From assembly GCA_905214345.1 (NCBI GenBank), contig CAJMLV010000010.1, positions 1 through 64,000 of the forward strand: a stretch of 64,000 nucleotides of DNA, in the 5' to 3' direction. Shown one piece after another: positions 52,290-60,728 of this stretch. Under the pieces are notes generated by a model. The model ran no database searches, was not told the DNA's origin, and saw only the letters and a program-made list of their open reading frames with translations. Numbering within the stretch: position 1 is the stretch's first letter; each line of letters begins with the position of its first letter. This stretch comes from an uncultured bacterium (GTDB taxonomy: Bacteria; Bacillota; Clostridia; Oscillospirales; Ruminococcaceae). The position numbers were made by a program, and so were the translations under genes.

Positions 52290-53882
52290 TCAGTTCCCGG
52301 CGGTCAGGGGCAGGGGCAGGCTGTGGGCAGTGTCTGCCTCATAGCCGGACTCAAAGTAGTAGCGCCAGGTGGCAATGGATTCCAGTTCCTCGTCGGTGGC
52401 GGCGTAATAGTCCAGGCGGCAGCTCCACACGCCGGTCTTGGGGTCCACGGTGGTGCTGTACATGGCGCTGTGGCCGTTGATCGTGGTTACCAGGTCATCA
52501 TCGTCGGGGATGATTTCGGTGGCTCTGGACAGCCCGTAAGGTACCAGCTCATAACTGATGGAGCCGTTTTCCACCTTGTAGTTGCGCACAGTGAAGCCGC
52601 TTACATCTGTGGTGGCCACAGTCACACCGGCTTTCATCGCCTCGGTGGTCAGGGTACGTTCCTGGGAATCATATTCCCCTTTATGAACCACCGGGGTCAG
52701 GGTCAGTTCGGTGGCACCGTCTGCCGGAGCGGTGACATTATAGGCGGCAGCTCCGCTGCGAGCATAATACCCCTGGGTATGGATGGTGTACAATTCCTTG
52801 CCGGTGTTGTCGGTGATCAGAAGCAAACCGGGGTCCAATCCTGCAGTACTGCCTGTTACGGTGGTGTTGTCCGGTTCCAGCCCGGCCGGGTCATCCCCGA
52901 AATCCACCACCATCACCCCGCCCACCGGGCCAAAGGCCAGGCGCCGCAGGCGCAGGGGCGCATCCACAACCACTTTGCCCTCCAGGTCTGCGGTGTAGGT
53001 TTGCTCCATATCGTAGATGCCGGGCTGGGCGCTCAGGCTCTGGGCCCGCACCTGGGCGGCGTCCAGGGTGAAAGAGAAGGACCAGCTGCCGTCCACATTA
53101 AAGGCACCATAACATTCCTCCAAATTGACGGTCAGGGTGTCACCCTCCGGCAAATCGATAAGGCTGTAATGCACCCACACCTGCAGCGTGTTGTCATCCA
53201 CCCGGTAGAAGTCCTGGACCTGATAGCTGGCCGAGCAGACCGCCTGACCGTTGATGAGAGGCCCTTCCATCTCCTTACCGTCGAAGGTGGGCATCCAGCC
53301 CATCAGAGCGCTCAGCTCGCTCTGGCCGAAATAGTCGCTGCCCCCCGGACGGTCCAGCAGGTCGGGGATCAGGTTGTCCTTGCGGATGGTCAGGAACAGA
53401 TTCATGGCGGCGGTATCCATGGATACGCTCTCCAGCGTCATGGAAAGGCCGTTGCTTTCGCAGGTCTGGCCGATGGTCACGGTGTGGGCAGCCATGGCCT
53501 CGGCGGCGGTGGAAAAGCTGCCGTGGGGGGCGTCCAGGGCGCTCTCGGCGGTGGCCGGGTCGGGGGCGTTGTTGAAGAATCCGATTTCCCCCTTGCCCAG
53601 CTGCAGCAGGGCGGGACCCACTGCGGCCACGCCCAGGGAGAGGGCGCACACCGCCGCCACAGCCGCCGCAAAAACGCCCGCCTTGCGCAGGGGACGGCGA
53701 TGTGCCTTGTGCAGCACCGGGGCATTATAGGGCTCTTTTGCGGCCTGCGGGGGTTCCAGCCCGGCCTTCTCACAGGCCATGGCCAGGATGCGGTCCCGGG
53801 CGTCGCTCCGCAGGGGGGCCTGGGCGGCAGGCATTTCGCTCAGGCAGTTTTCCAGGGAATGGGTATGTTCTGTCTTACGCAT
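52290..53882 (-). CDS. DUF4179-type membrane protein, probable anti-sigma factor
   Basis: 530 residues. A cytoplasmic N-terminal part of about 85 residues (basic and Ala-rich) precedes one membrane helix (about 90-110, AGVFAAAVAAVCALSLGVAAVG), then a large extracytoplasmic beta-rich region with the DUF4179 arrangement (HTVTIGQTCESNGLSMTLES near 155). ATG 53882 has GGGAGGAG upstream and overlaps the sigma-factor stop by eight bases, implying coupled translation. DUF4179 proteins commonly follow sigma genes and are thought to act as anti-sigma or sensing partners; the role here is inferred from that. Confidence 0.85.
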   Translation of the reverse strand: MRKTEHTHSLENCLSEMPAAQAPLRSDARDRILAMACEKAGLEPPQAAKEPYNAPVLHKAHRRPLRKAGVFAAAVAAVCALSLGVAAVGPALLQLGKGEIGFFNNAPDPATAESALDAPHGSFSTAAEAMAAHTVTIGQTCESNGLSMTLESVSMDTAAMNLFLTIRKDNLIPDLLDRPGGSDYFGQSELSALMGWMPTFDGKEMEGPLINGQAVCSASYQVQDFYRVDDNTLQVWVHYSLIDLPEGDTLTVNLEECYGAFNVDGSWSFSFTLDAAQVRAQSLSAQPGIYDMEQTYTADLEGKVVVDAPLRLRRLAFGPVGGVMVVDFGDDPAGLEPDNTTVTGSTAGLDPGLLLITDNTGKELYTIHTQGYYARSGAAAYNVTAPADGATELTLTPVVHKGEYDSQERTLTTEAMKAGVTVATTDVSGFTVRNYKVENGSISYELVPYGLSRATEIIPDDDDLVTTINGHSAMYSTTVDPKTGVWSCRLDYYAATDEELESIATWRYYFESGYEADTAHSLPLPLTAGN

Positions 53883-54432
53883 GACGGATCTCCTCCCGTT
53901 GTGTTTCGATAAAGCGCTGGCGCAGTCTGGCGCGCCCGCGGGAAAGCCGCACATTCACGTTGTGTTCGGTCATGTGCAGCCGCCGGGCAATCTCCCGGGC
54001 CGGTTCCAGCAGGTAATACCGCCGCAGAAAGATGGTGCGGTCGGGCTCGTCCAGGTCCAGCACCAGCCCTTGAATGATCTCTTCCGCCTCGGTGGGCTGG
54101 GGTGTGAGCATCCAGTCCCCAGCGATGGCTTCGTCCAGGGGTACGGTGCCGCTGCGGCGCAGGGTGCGCCAGCGGGAGATGGCGGTGTTGCGGGCGGTCA
54201 CGCACAGCCATCCTTTCAGGGAGCGGGCGTCCCGCTGCAGCTGAGGGGCGTGGCGCCAGGCCGCCACCAGTACGTCGGCCACACATTCCTCTGCGTCCTG
54301 GTCGGCATCGGGCAGCACCCGGCGCACGATGGCGTGGATCATGGCGCCGTAATTGTCCAGCACGGCGGCCAGTCCGGCCTGCGGGTCGCTGCACAGCAGC
54401 GCCAGCAGTTCGCGATCATTGACAGTGTGCAA
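53875..54432 (-). CDS. ECF-type RNA polymerase sigma factor
   Basis: 185 residues. Region 2 (about 20-85) has AVLDNYGAMIHAIVRRVL and DAEECVADVLVAAWRHA; region 4 (about 125-178) has DEPDRTIFLRRYYLLEPAREIARRLHMTEHNVNVRLSRGRARLR (key HTH part EIARRLHMTEHNV). The start is TTG 54432 with AAAGGAGG eight bases upstream; an upstream GTG has no such site. It is the first gene of a two-gene unit with the DUF4179 protein. Confidence 0.9.
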   Translation of the reverse strand: MHTVNDRELLALLCSDPQAGLAAVLDNYGAMIHAIVRRVLPDADQDAEECVADVLVAAWRHAPQLQRDARSLKGWLCVTARNTAISRWRTLRRSGTVPLDEAIAGDWMLTPQPTEAEEIIQGLVLDLDEPDRTIFLRRYYLLEPAREIARRLHMTEHNVNVRLSRGRARLRQRFIETQREEIRHA

Positions 54433-54505
54433 GTTGGTTTCCTCCTTTGTTGGGCCCTTCACCCATCAAGACGCAGCGGGAACGGGAAAAGTCACAGACA
54501 AAAAG

Positions 54506-54538
54506 AAAAATCCCCGCCCTTTTTGCAAAGGACGGGGA
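54506..54538 (-). terminator. Terminator of the PNPOx-family gene
   Basis: On the minus strand TCCCCGTC pairs with GGCGGGGA around an A/T-rich loop, then five T. Confidence 0.75.
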
Positions 54539-54550
54539 GAATCAGCGGAA

Positions 54551-54961
54551 TCAGTAGCTCAGGATGTCCTTGACGGTACCGGACATGGAGAACAGCTTGG
54601 CGGAGATGTGGTCCAGATACACAATGCCCAGCTTGAGGCCGCTTTCCTCATTGTAGATGTCTTCCAGCTGGGGCATGGCCTTGAAGGCTGCTTCCTGGGC
54701 TTCGGGGCTGTTGTCAAAGTTGGCAGTGCCCTGAATGCGCATCCACTCGCCGCGGTCGTTGGTGGCGCAGATCTCCAGGTTGGTGTTGTCCAGCAGCTGC
54801 TTGTAGGCTGCTTTGTGCTTGCCGATGCCCAGGCACAGGTGGTCCTTGTACCACATGGCAAAGCCCATGGGCCGCACCCGCGGCAGATACCCTTCCACCG
54901 TGGCCAGATAGAACGTCGGGTTGTCTTTCAGAAACTGCATGATCTCTTCGCTGGGCTGCAT
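54551..54961 (-). CDS. Pyridoxamine 5'-phosphate oxidase-family protein
   Basis: 136 residues with a split-barrel flavin-binding fold: EEIMQFLKDNPTFYLATVEGYLPRVRPMGFAMW (key TFYLATV...PRVRPMG near residue 15-34), then LEICATNDRGEWMRIQGTA. Members of this size bind FMN or F420, reduce small substrates, or act as general flavoproteins; true PdxH activity is unlikely. ATG 54961 has GGGAGGG six bases upstream. It lies 70 bases downstream of dapL on the same strand and may be read with it. Confidence 0.85.
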   Translation of the reverse strand: MQPSEEIMQFLKDNPTFYLATVEGYLPRVRPMGFAMWYKDHLCLGIGKHKAAYKQLLDNTNLEICATNDRGEWMRIQGTANFDNSPEAQEAAFKAMPQLEDIYNEESGLKLGIVYLDHISAKLFSMSGTVKDILSY

Positions 54962-55031
54962 AAAAGTCCCTCCCCGTGATATGTGATGAAAAAGGTCAAC
55001 CGGTGTGCCGAAATGCCGCAAAGGGGTTGGT

Positions 55032-56234
55032 TCAGCAGCCGGACGGAAGCGTTTTCAGCGCCGCCAGAATGCGGTCGGCGGCCTCCTTGGTCTTTTCGGC
55101 GTCGCCGAAAGCGGTCAGGCGGAAGTAGCCTTCGCCGCAGGCACCGAAGCCCTCGCCGGGGGTACCCACCACGCCGGCGGTCTCCAGCAGCCAGTCAAAG
55201 AACTGCCAGCTGCCCATGCCGTTGGGGCACTTCAGCCAGATGTAGGGGCTGTTCTTGCCGCCGCAGTACCACACGCCCGCTTCGTCCAGGGCGGCGGCGA
55301 TCACCGCAGCGTTGCGGCGGTAGTAGTTCAGGTTTTCCTGGATCTCGGCCATGCCTTCTTCGGTGAAGACGGCGGCAGCCGCACGCTGCACGATGTAGGC
55401 AACGCCGTTGAACTTGGTGGTCTGGCGGCGCAGCCACATCTTGTTCAGGTTCATGCTCTCCCGCTCCAGGGCCTGGGGCACCACGGTGTAGCCGCAGCGG
55501 GTGCCGGTGAAACCGGCGATCTTGGAGAAGCTGCACACCTCGATGGCACATTCCTTGGCGCCTTCCACCTCGAAGATGCTGCGGGCCAGACCGGGCTCAC
55601 TGACAAAGCACTCATAGGCGGCGTCAAACAGGATGACGGCGTCGTGGGCGCGGGCCCAGTCCACCCACACCTTCAGCTGTTCCACCGTGTAGGTGGCGCC
55701 GGTGGGGTTGTTGGGGCTGCACAGATACACCAGGTCGGCGTTCATGGAATCGTCCGGCATGGGCAGGAAGTTGTTTTCAGCGGTGGCGGGCATATAAACG
55801 ATCTTGCGGCCGGCCATCACGTTGTCATCCACATAGACGGGGTAGACCGGGTCGGGCACCAGCACGGTGTTGTTCACGTCGAACAGGTCCAGCAGGTTGC
55901 CCAGGTCGCTCTTGGCGCCGTCGGAGATGAAGATCTCGGCGGTGTCCAGCTCCACGCCGTGGCCGGCGTAGTATTTCTGGATGGCTTCCCGCAGGAAAGG
56001 ATAGCCCTGCTCGCTGGGAATGTAGCCGTGGAAGGTCTCCTTGCGGCCCTGTTCGTCGGCGGCTTCGTGCAGCGCCTGGACCACGCTTTTGGCCAGGGGC
56101 AGGGTCACGTCGCCGATGCCCAGACGGATGATGTCCTTGTCGGGATGGGCGGCCTGGAAATCGGCTACCTTATGGGCGATGGTGCTGAAGAGATAGCTCT
56201 CTTCCAGCTCCGCGTAATGCTTGTTCATTTTCAT
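55032..56234 (-). CDS. dapL: LL-diaminopimelate aminotransferase
   Basis: Converts tetrahydrodipicolinate to LL-diaminopimelate in one PLP-dependent step, on the way to lysine and peptidoglycan. The 400-residue class I aminotransferase shows RLGIGDVTLPL near residue 37, SPNNPTGATY near 173, and Lys238 in SFSKIAGFTGTRCGY, the segment characteristic of DapL. AGGAGGGG is eight bases before ATG 56234. Its presence means the cell uses the aminotransferase variant of the DAP pathway rather than the succinylase route. The upstream region is A+T-rich with several -10-like boxes and no single best promoter. Confidence 0.95.
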   Translation of the reverse strand: MKMNKHYAELEESYLFSTIAHKVADFQAAHPDKDIIRLGIGDVTLPLAKSVVQALHEAADEQGRKETFHGYIPSEQGYPFLREAIQKYYAGHGVELDTAEIFISDGAKSDLGNLLDLFDVNNTVLVPDPVYPVYVDDNVMAGRKIVYMPATAENNFLPMPDDSMNADLVYLCSPNNPTGATYTVEQLKVWVDWARAHDAVILFDAAYECFVSEPGLARSIFEVEGAKECAIEVCSFSKIAGFTGTRCGYTVVPQALERESMNLNKMWLRRQTTKFNGVAYIVQRAAAAVFTEEGMAEIQENLNYYRRNAAVIAAALDEAGVWYCGGKNSPYIWLKCPNGMGSWQFFDWLLETAGVVGTPGEGFGACGEGYFRLTAFGDAEKTKEAADRILAALKTLPSGC

Positions 56235-56310
56235 GCAAAGGTCCCCTCCTGCATTTATATACTTATAAATGAATATATTTTAACACAAATCCTGTTTCGG
56301 TGCAATGTGC

Positions 56311-57315
56311 TTACACAAGAACGCCTTTGATCAGGATGGACAACCCGCCCCCGGCGCTGTGGATGAACTCCACCGCCTCGTCGCTGTTGCACAGTTCAGC
56401 GGGAATCTTGATCTCGATGCCCGTTTCGGTCTTGAAGCTGCGGCTTTCCAGCCGTTTCATCCGGGCGGGGGAGACGGTCACCCGGTCGGTGAGTTCCACG
56501 CCGGTCTCGGCCAGGGCTTCGTCAAAGGCGGGGGCCGCCAGGGGATACTGTTCTTCGATGCGGGCGCGCACGTCCTCCACCGCGATGGTGTTTTCCACCG
56601 CCTGGTTGCGAACCATCAGTTCCACCGCCGTCTCGGTGCCGCCGTCGAAGGGGGGGACGTCCTCCAGGTCGGCGGCTTCGGGGTAGGCGGCCTGTACGGC
56701 GGCCACGGCGGTCTCGCACACGGCTTTCAGCTTTTCCTTCTCCGGCAGGGCCTGGGTACAGCCGAACACCCGGGTGGACAGGTAATAATCCTTCTTGTCG
56801 TCCATGGTGTACCGCTTTTCAATGAGGCGGATGGTCAGGTTGGCCCGGTCGATGAGGGCGGCTTCGTCCGCCTTGGGGCTGCCGGGCAGGATGGTGCGCT
56901 GGGGGGCGATGGTGCTGCACTGGCCGTTGCCCATGACGTTGGTCACATGGGTGTATCCGGGGCGGTAGTTCAGCTTCAGCACACCGTAATAGGGCACGCC
57001 CTGCACCGTGAAATCCACAATGGCCAGATCGCCGGAAGGAATGTCCGGGTACTGGAGCAGCTGCTCAAAGACCACGCCTGCAATGCGGCGGGAAAGGTCG
57101 ATGAAATCATTGTTCTGCTGCATCTCCTGCAAAAAGGCGGAGTCGGGCACAAAGTGGCAGTTCTTGCCGTCGTCGCTGGCAAAGGCTTTTTCCAGGCAGA
57201 GGGTGAAATATTCGAACAGGTTGGCGTCCATGTCCATGGGACGGTCGGACAGCACCGGTTCCGATGCGCCCGAATCCAGCAGATGAAAGATGACCTGATT
57301 CAGTTTGATGTCCAT
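56311..57315 (-). CDS. Nucleoid-associated protein (NdpA/YejK family)
   Basis: 334 residues of the family defined by E. coli YejK. The N-terminal half contains MDIKLNQVIFHLLD, LFEYFTLCLEKAFAS and DLAIVDFTVQGVPYYGVLKLNYRPGY (key GVPYYGVLKLNY near residue 105); the C-terminal half holds RLESRSFKTETGIEIKIPAEL. These proteins associate with the nucleoid; function is unclear. ATG 57315 has AAAGGA nine or so bases upstream, and an extended -10 TGGTATACT lies further up on the minus strand (near 57350). The longer frame crosses this promoter and is rejected. Confidence 0.88.
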   Translation of the reverse strand: MDIKLNQVIFHLLDSGASEPVLSDRPMDMDANLFEYFTLCLEKAFASDDGKNCHFVPDSAFLQEMQQNNDFIDLSRRIAGVVFEQLLQYPDIPSGDLAIVDFTVQGVPYYGVLKLNYRPGYTHVTNVMGNGQCSTIAPQRTILPGSPKADEAALIDRANLTIRLIEKRYTMDDKKDYYLSTRVFGCTQALPEKEKLKAVCETAVAAVQAAYPEAADLEDVPPFDGGTETAVELMVRNQAVENTIAVEDVRARIEEQYPLAAPAFDEALAETGVELTDRVTVSPARMKRLESRSFKTETGIEIKIPAELCNSDEAVEFIHSAGGGLSILIKGVLV

Positions 57316-57432
57316 GCAGAGGGTTCCTTTCTGTTTGTGTCTGGCCCCAGTATACCACATTTTGCCGCCCTTGGACAGGGGATAGACACCCCGGCGGGGG
57401 AGATACTGAGAGGGGAAAGGATGTGAACGCCC

Positions 57433-57720
57433 ATGATTGCCAGTCTGCACGGTCCGGCTGCACTCCTGCGGGCCACTGACCTGCGGGGGGCACAGCCGGA
57501 CCCCCATGCCCCCGCACCGCCCCATACCCCGCGGTATGACGAGTATCTGCGCCGCACGCTGCCCTGCCGCCAGAAGGCCGCCAAGGCTTTTCTGGAAGGC
57601 ACCAGTCCCGGCGTGATGCAGAGCTATGCCCCCGACGCCAAGCCGGGAAAGGACGGCTGGGTGGAGGACGATGAGACGGTGCGCCGCCTGATGAAATGGC
57701 GGGAACAGGCCATCAACTGA
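57433..57720 (+). CDS. Small hypothetical protein (95 residues)
   Basis: Not recognised. Pro/Ala/His-rich N-terminal third, then a basic helix with RYDEYLRRTLPCRQKAAKAFLEG (shortened: key part YLRRTLPCRQKAAK) and an acidic/basic C terminus. GAAAGGA lies 12 bases before ATG 57433, rather far. It is followed by a good terminator, and the composition is not that of an antisense shadow, which supports a real gene. No promoter stands out. Confidence 0.6.
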   Translation: MIASLHGPAALLRATDLRGAQPDPHAPAPPHTPRYDEYLRRTLPCRQKAAKAFLEGTSPGVMQSYAPDAKPGKDGWVEDDETVRRLMKWREQAIN

Positions 57721-57734
57721 AACCGAAGGCAAAC

Positions 57735-57771
57735 AAAACCGGGCCCTGCCGATGAAGGCGGGGCCCGGTTT
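57735..57771. terminator. Bidirectional terminator
   Basis: AAAACCGGGCCC with its complement closes the loop; A/T tracts on both sides serve converging genes. Confidence 0.8.
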
Positions 57772-57781
57772 GTACTGGTTA

Positions 57782-58141
57782 TTACGGCATCTGAAAGCCC
57801 GGTTCCCCCGGCAATGCCAGGTGGTTGGCTTCCAGCAGGCGGCGGAATTCCTCCTCGGTCATCTCAAAGGTGACATCCCGGATCATGGAAGGTTCGTGGA
57901 GAAGCACCTGCCACGGGGCGCCGTTGGGCTGCTGCAGAAACAGCAGCCCCGACACCTCGCCCAGGCCTTTCACCGCCTCGTCTTCCCGCAGGGAGGGTGC
58001 CGGAACCACGAAGTAGTGGTCCACCATCCGCCCGTCGGGAAAATCATGCTCGATGGCGGCGGGCCATTCCTCCGGGGCGCGGGTGTTTTTGTACTGCATG
58101 CGCAGCGAAAGAAAATCCGCTGCCGTCAGCTGGCTGGGCAT
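57782..58141 (-). CDS. Hypothetical protein (119 residues)
   Basis: Not recognised. A soluble, acidic protein with MQYKNTRAPEEWPAAIEHDFPDG, a central strand-rich part (HYFVVPAP, GLLFLQQPNGAPWQVLLHEP) and a helical end (MTEEEFRRLLEANHLALPGE). AAAGGAGG lies eight bases before ATG 58141. It follows the uracil permease gene by 36 bases on the same strand and is probably co-transcribed with it. No signal peptide or motif found. Confidence 0.7.
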   Translation of the reverse strand: MPSQLTAADFLSLRMQYKNTRAPEEWPAAIEHDFPDGRMVDHYFVVPAPSLREDEAVKGLGEVSGLLFLQQPNGAPWQVLLHEPSMIRDVTFEMTEEEFRRLLEANHLALPGEPGFQMP

Positions 58142-58177
58142 GGGGCCCGCCTCCTTTCCTGTTTATGTGGGGACGAA

Positions 58178-59554
58178 TCAGACGCGCAGGCTGGCGCCTT
58201 CGCCGGTGCCGGTGCCGTCGTCGAATTCATAGGTGTTGCCGGGCAGCAGGGCGTTGAGCAGGATGCCCGCGATGGCGGCGATGGCCAGGCCGGACAGGTT
58301 GATGGTAACGCCGGCCACCACGAAGGACAGGCCGCCCACAGAGTTGAAGCCCAGGGCGCAGACCAGGATGACAGCCGCAATGATCAGGTTGCGGGAGTTG
58401 GTGAAGTCCACCTGGTTTTCCACCACGTTGCGCACGCCGATGGCGGAGATCATGCCGTACAGCACAAAGCTGATACCGCCGATGATGCTCGCAGGGATGG
58501 AGTTGATGACGGCGTCAAACTTGGGGCTGAAGCTCAGCACGATGGCAAACACGGCGGCAATGCGGATGACCAGGGGATCGTAGATCTTGGTCAGGGCCAG
58601 AACGCCGGTGTTTTCGCCGTAGGTGGTGTTGGCGGGGCCGCCGAACAGACCGGCCATGCTGGTGGCCAGGCCGTCGCCCAGCAGGGTGCGGTTCAGGCCG
58701 GGGTCACGGATATAGTTCTTGCCCACGGTGGCGCTGATGGAAGCAATGTCGCCGATGTGTTCCATCATGGTGGCCAGAGCGATGGGCACGATGGTCAGCA
58801 CGGCGCTGATGAAAGCGGGGCTGCCGTCAATGGCAAACAGGCCCATGGCTTTGGGGTTCAGGGGAATGCCGAACCAGGCGGCGCTGGCCACGCCGGAGAA
58901 GCCCACGGCGCCGGTGACCAGGGCCACCACATAGGAAACGATAACACCCAGCAGGATGGGCAGGATCTTGACCATGCCCTTGCCCCAGATGTTGCAGACG
59001 ATGACGGTGCCCAGAGCCACAAAGGCCAGCAGCCAGTTGGTCTGGCAGTTGGTGATGGCGGAAGGCGCCAGGATCAGGCCGATGGCGATGATGATGGGAC
59101 CGGTGACCACGGGCGGGAACAGCTTCATGATGCGGCGGATGCCGAACACCGAGATCAGCAGGCTGAACAGCACATACACCAGACCGCTCAGCGCCACGCC
59201 GGCGCAGGCATAGGGCAGCATTTCGGTGTTGGGAATGGTCTGCTGGCCGCTTTCATCCAGCAGCATGGGAGCCACGATGGCAAATCCGCCCAGGTAAGCG
59301 AACGAGGAACCCAGGAAAGCCGGGACCTTGCCGCCGGTGATCAGGTGGAACAGCAGGGTGCCCAGACCGGCGCACAGCAGGGTGGTGGAAACGCTCAGGC
59401 CGGTGATCAGGGGCACCAGGACCGTCGCGCCGAACATGGCGAACATATGCTGCACGCCCAGCACCAGCACCCGGGGCTTGCCCAGGGTCATGGCGTCGTA
59501 AACACCCTTGCTGAAATCGGGCGTCTGCGGCGTCTGTTTCTTTTCTTCACTCAT
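58178..59554 (-). CDS. uraA: Uracil/xanthine permease (NCS2 family)
   Basis: Proton-coupled nucleobase importer in the plasma membrane. The 458 residues form about 14 helices. VLGVQHMFAMFGATVLVPLITGL near residue 30 matches UraA closely (key QHMFAMFGATVLVP), and the family motifs AMMEHIGDIASIS near 260 and GGPANTTYGENTG near 300 carry the transport-site residues. ATG 59554 has GAGGAGG 11 bases upstream; the longer frame extends through the promoter. Uracil is the best guess, xanthine or other bases possible. With the pyr operon in the window, salvage and synthesis genes lie near each other. Confidence 0.9.
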   Translation of the reverse strand: MSEEKKQTPQTPDFSKGVYDAMTLGKPRVLVLGVQHMFAMFGATVLVPLITGLSVSTTLLCAGLGTLLFHLITGGKVPAFLGSSFAYLGGFAIVAPMLLDESGQQTIPNTEMLPYACAGVALSGLVYVLFSLLISVFGIRRIMKLFPPVVTGPIIIAIGLILAPSAITNCQTNWLLAFVALGTVIVCNIWGKGMVKILPILLGVIVSYVVALVTGAVGFSGVASAAWFGIPLNPKAMGLFAIDGSPAFISAVLTIVPIALATMMEHIGDIASISATVGKNYIRDPGLNRTLLGDGLATSMAGLFGGPANTTYGENTGVLALTKIYDPLVIRIAAVFAIVLSFSPKFDAVINSIPASIIGGISFVLYGMISAIGVRNVVENQVDFTNSRNLIIAAVILVCALGFNSVGGLSFVVAGVTINLSGLAIAAIAGILLNALLPGNTYEFDDGTGTGEGASLRV

Positions 59555-59618
59555 GGAACAAACATCCTCCTCAATTTCACACGGCGCCCCGCAGCCTTTG
59601 CCGGGCGCTCTCCGCTCC

Positions 59619-59647
59619 ATCATACCAGAAACCGCCTGCATATGCAA
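59619..59647 (-). promoter_or_regulatory. Promoter of the uracil permease gene
   Basis: On the minus strand TTGCAT, 17-base spacer, TATGAT with an extended TGG. No attenuator with a T tract is visible in the 60-base leader, only a G+C hairpin GCGCCC/GGGCGC. Confidence 0.82.
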
Positions 59648-59656
59648 TATGGCGGC

Positions 59657-59685
59657 TTGCCGTTTATTCGGGTTTGTGCTAGGAT
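59657..59685 (+). promoter_or_regulatory. Promoter of the AEC transporter gene
   Basis: TTGCCG, 17-base spacer, TAGGAT; back to back with the uracil permease promoter. Confidence 0.65.
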
Positions 59686-59720
59686 AACAGGCAGACGAAA
59701 AAAGGGGAGAGGGCGCATAC

Positions 59721-60665
59721 ATGGAAAATCTGATTTTCAGCATCAATTCCACCCTGCCGGTGTTCCTGGTCATGGCGGCGGGCTGGGTGCTTCGGCGGCT
59801 GGGATTTTTGCCGCCGGCATTCTGCACCGCGGCGGACAAGCTGGTGTTCAAGGTTACCCTGCCCATCATGCTGCTGTGCGATATGGCCTCGGTGGACCTG
59901 CTCCATGATTTTGACGGCAAGTATGTGGGGTTCTGCTTCGGGGCTACCATTATCTCCATCCTGGTGATCTGGGGGCTTGCCCACCGGTTTCTGCGGGACA
60001 AGACCCTGGTGGGGGAATTTGTCCAGTGCTCCTACCGCAGCAGCGCCGCCATTCTGGGCGTGGCTTTCATCCAGAACATCTACGGCACCGCCGGCGCTGC
60101 GCCGCTGATGATTTTGGGCAGCGTGCCGCTGTTCAACGTCTTTGCGGTGACCATCCTCACGGTGGAAAATCCGGCTCGCATAGGCAAGCTGCATCCTTCA
60201 ACGGTGCTGCGGGGCGTTGTCACCAACCCCATTATTCTGGGCATTGCGGCGGGGGCGGTGGTCAGTCTGCTGCCCTTTGAGCTGCCTGTTCTGGTCAACA
60301 AGACCTTCGACAGCATTGCTTCCCTCACCAGCCCCCTGGCTTTGCTCTCTCTGGGGGCTTCTTTTGAAGGCGCCCGGGCGGTGCGCAAGCTGGCGCCCAC
60401 CCTGGTGGCTGCCTTCTGCAAGGTGGTGGTGCTGTGCGCGGTATTTCTGCCTGCGGCGGTGGCTCTGGGTTTCCGGGACCAGCAGCTGGTGGCGTTGCTG
60501 GTCATGCTGGGCAGCCCCACCACCCCCACCAGCTACATCATGGCCAAAAATATGGGCCACGAAGGGGTGCTCAGCGCCAGCGTGACGGTGGTCACCACCC
60601 TGCTCTCTGCTTTGACCCTTACAATGTGGATTTTCCTGCTGCGCAGCGGCGGGTACATTGCCTGA
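59721..60665 (+). CDS. AEC-family (auxin efflux carrier-like) transporter
   Basis: 314 residues, ten hydrophobic helices in two halves of five. The first half begins INSTLPVFLVMAAGWVLRRLGFL near residue 8 and the second has VVTNPIILGIAAGAVVSLLP near 165; both match AEC/malonate-type permeases. Relatives carry small acids such as malonate or malate. GGGGAGAGGG lies before ATG 59721. Substrate not predictable here. It ends in a strong terminator. Confidence 0.88.
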   Translation: MENLIFSINSTLPVFLVMAAGWVLRRLGFLPPAFCTAADKLVFKVTLPIMLLCDMASVDLLHDFDGKYVGFCFGATIISILVIWGLAHRFLRDKTLVGEFVQCSYRSSAAILGVAFIQNIYGTAGAAPLMILGSVPLFNVFAVTILTVENPARIGKLHPSTVLRGVVTNPIILGIAAGAVVSLLPFELPVLVNKTFDSIASLTSPLALLSLGASFEGARAVRKLAPTLVAAFCKVVVLCAVFLPAAVALGFRDQQLVALLVMLGSPTTPTSYIMAKNMGHEGVLSASVTVVTTLLSALTLTMWIFLLRSGGYIA

Positions 60666-60681
60666 ACCTTACATAAAAAGG

Positions 60682-60710
60682 AAAAGCCGCCCCGGCCGGG
60701 GCGGCTTTTT
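60682..60710. terminator. Bidirectional terminator
   Basis: AAAAGCCGCCCCGG followed by its perfect complement and T tract; serves the AEC gene and the converging citrate synthase gene. Confidence 0.9.
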
Positions 60711-60728
60711 GACTGCTTGGATATACAA

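Noticed and set aside
57752..59908. A 718-codon plus-strand frame opposite the uracil permease
   Set aside because: Antisense shadow of a well-conserved membrane transporter; crosses a bidirectional terminator.
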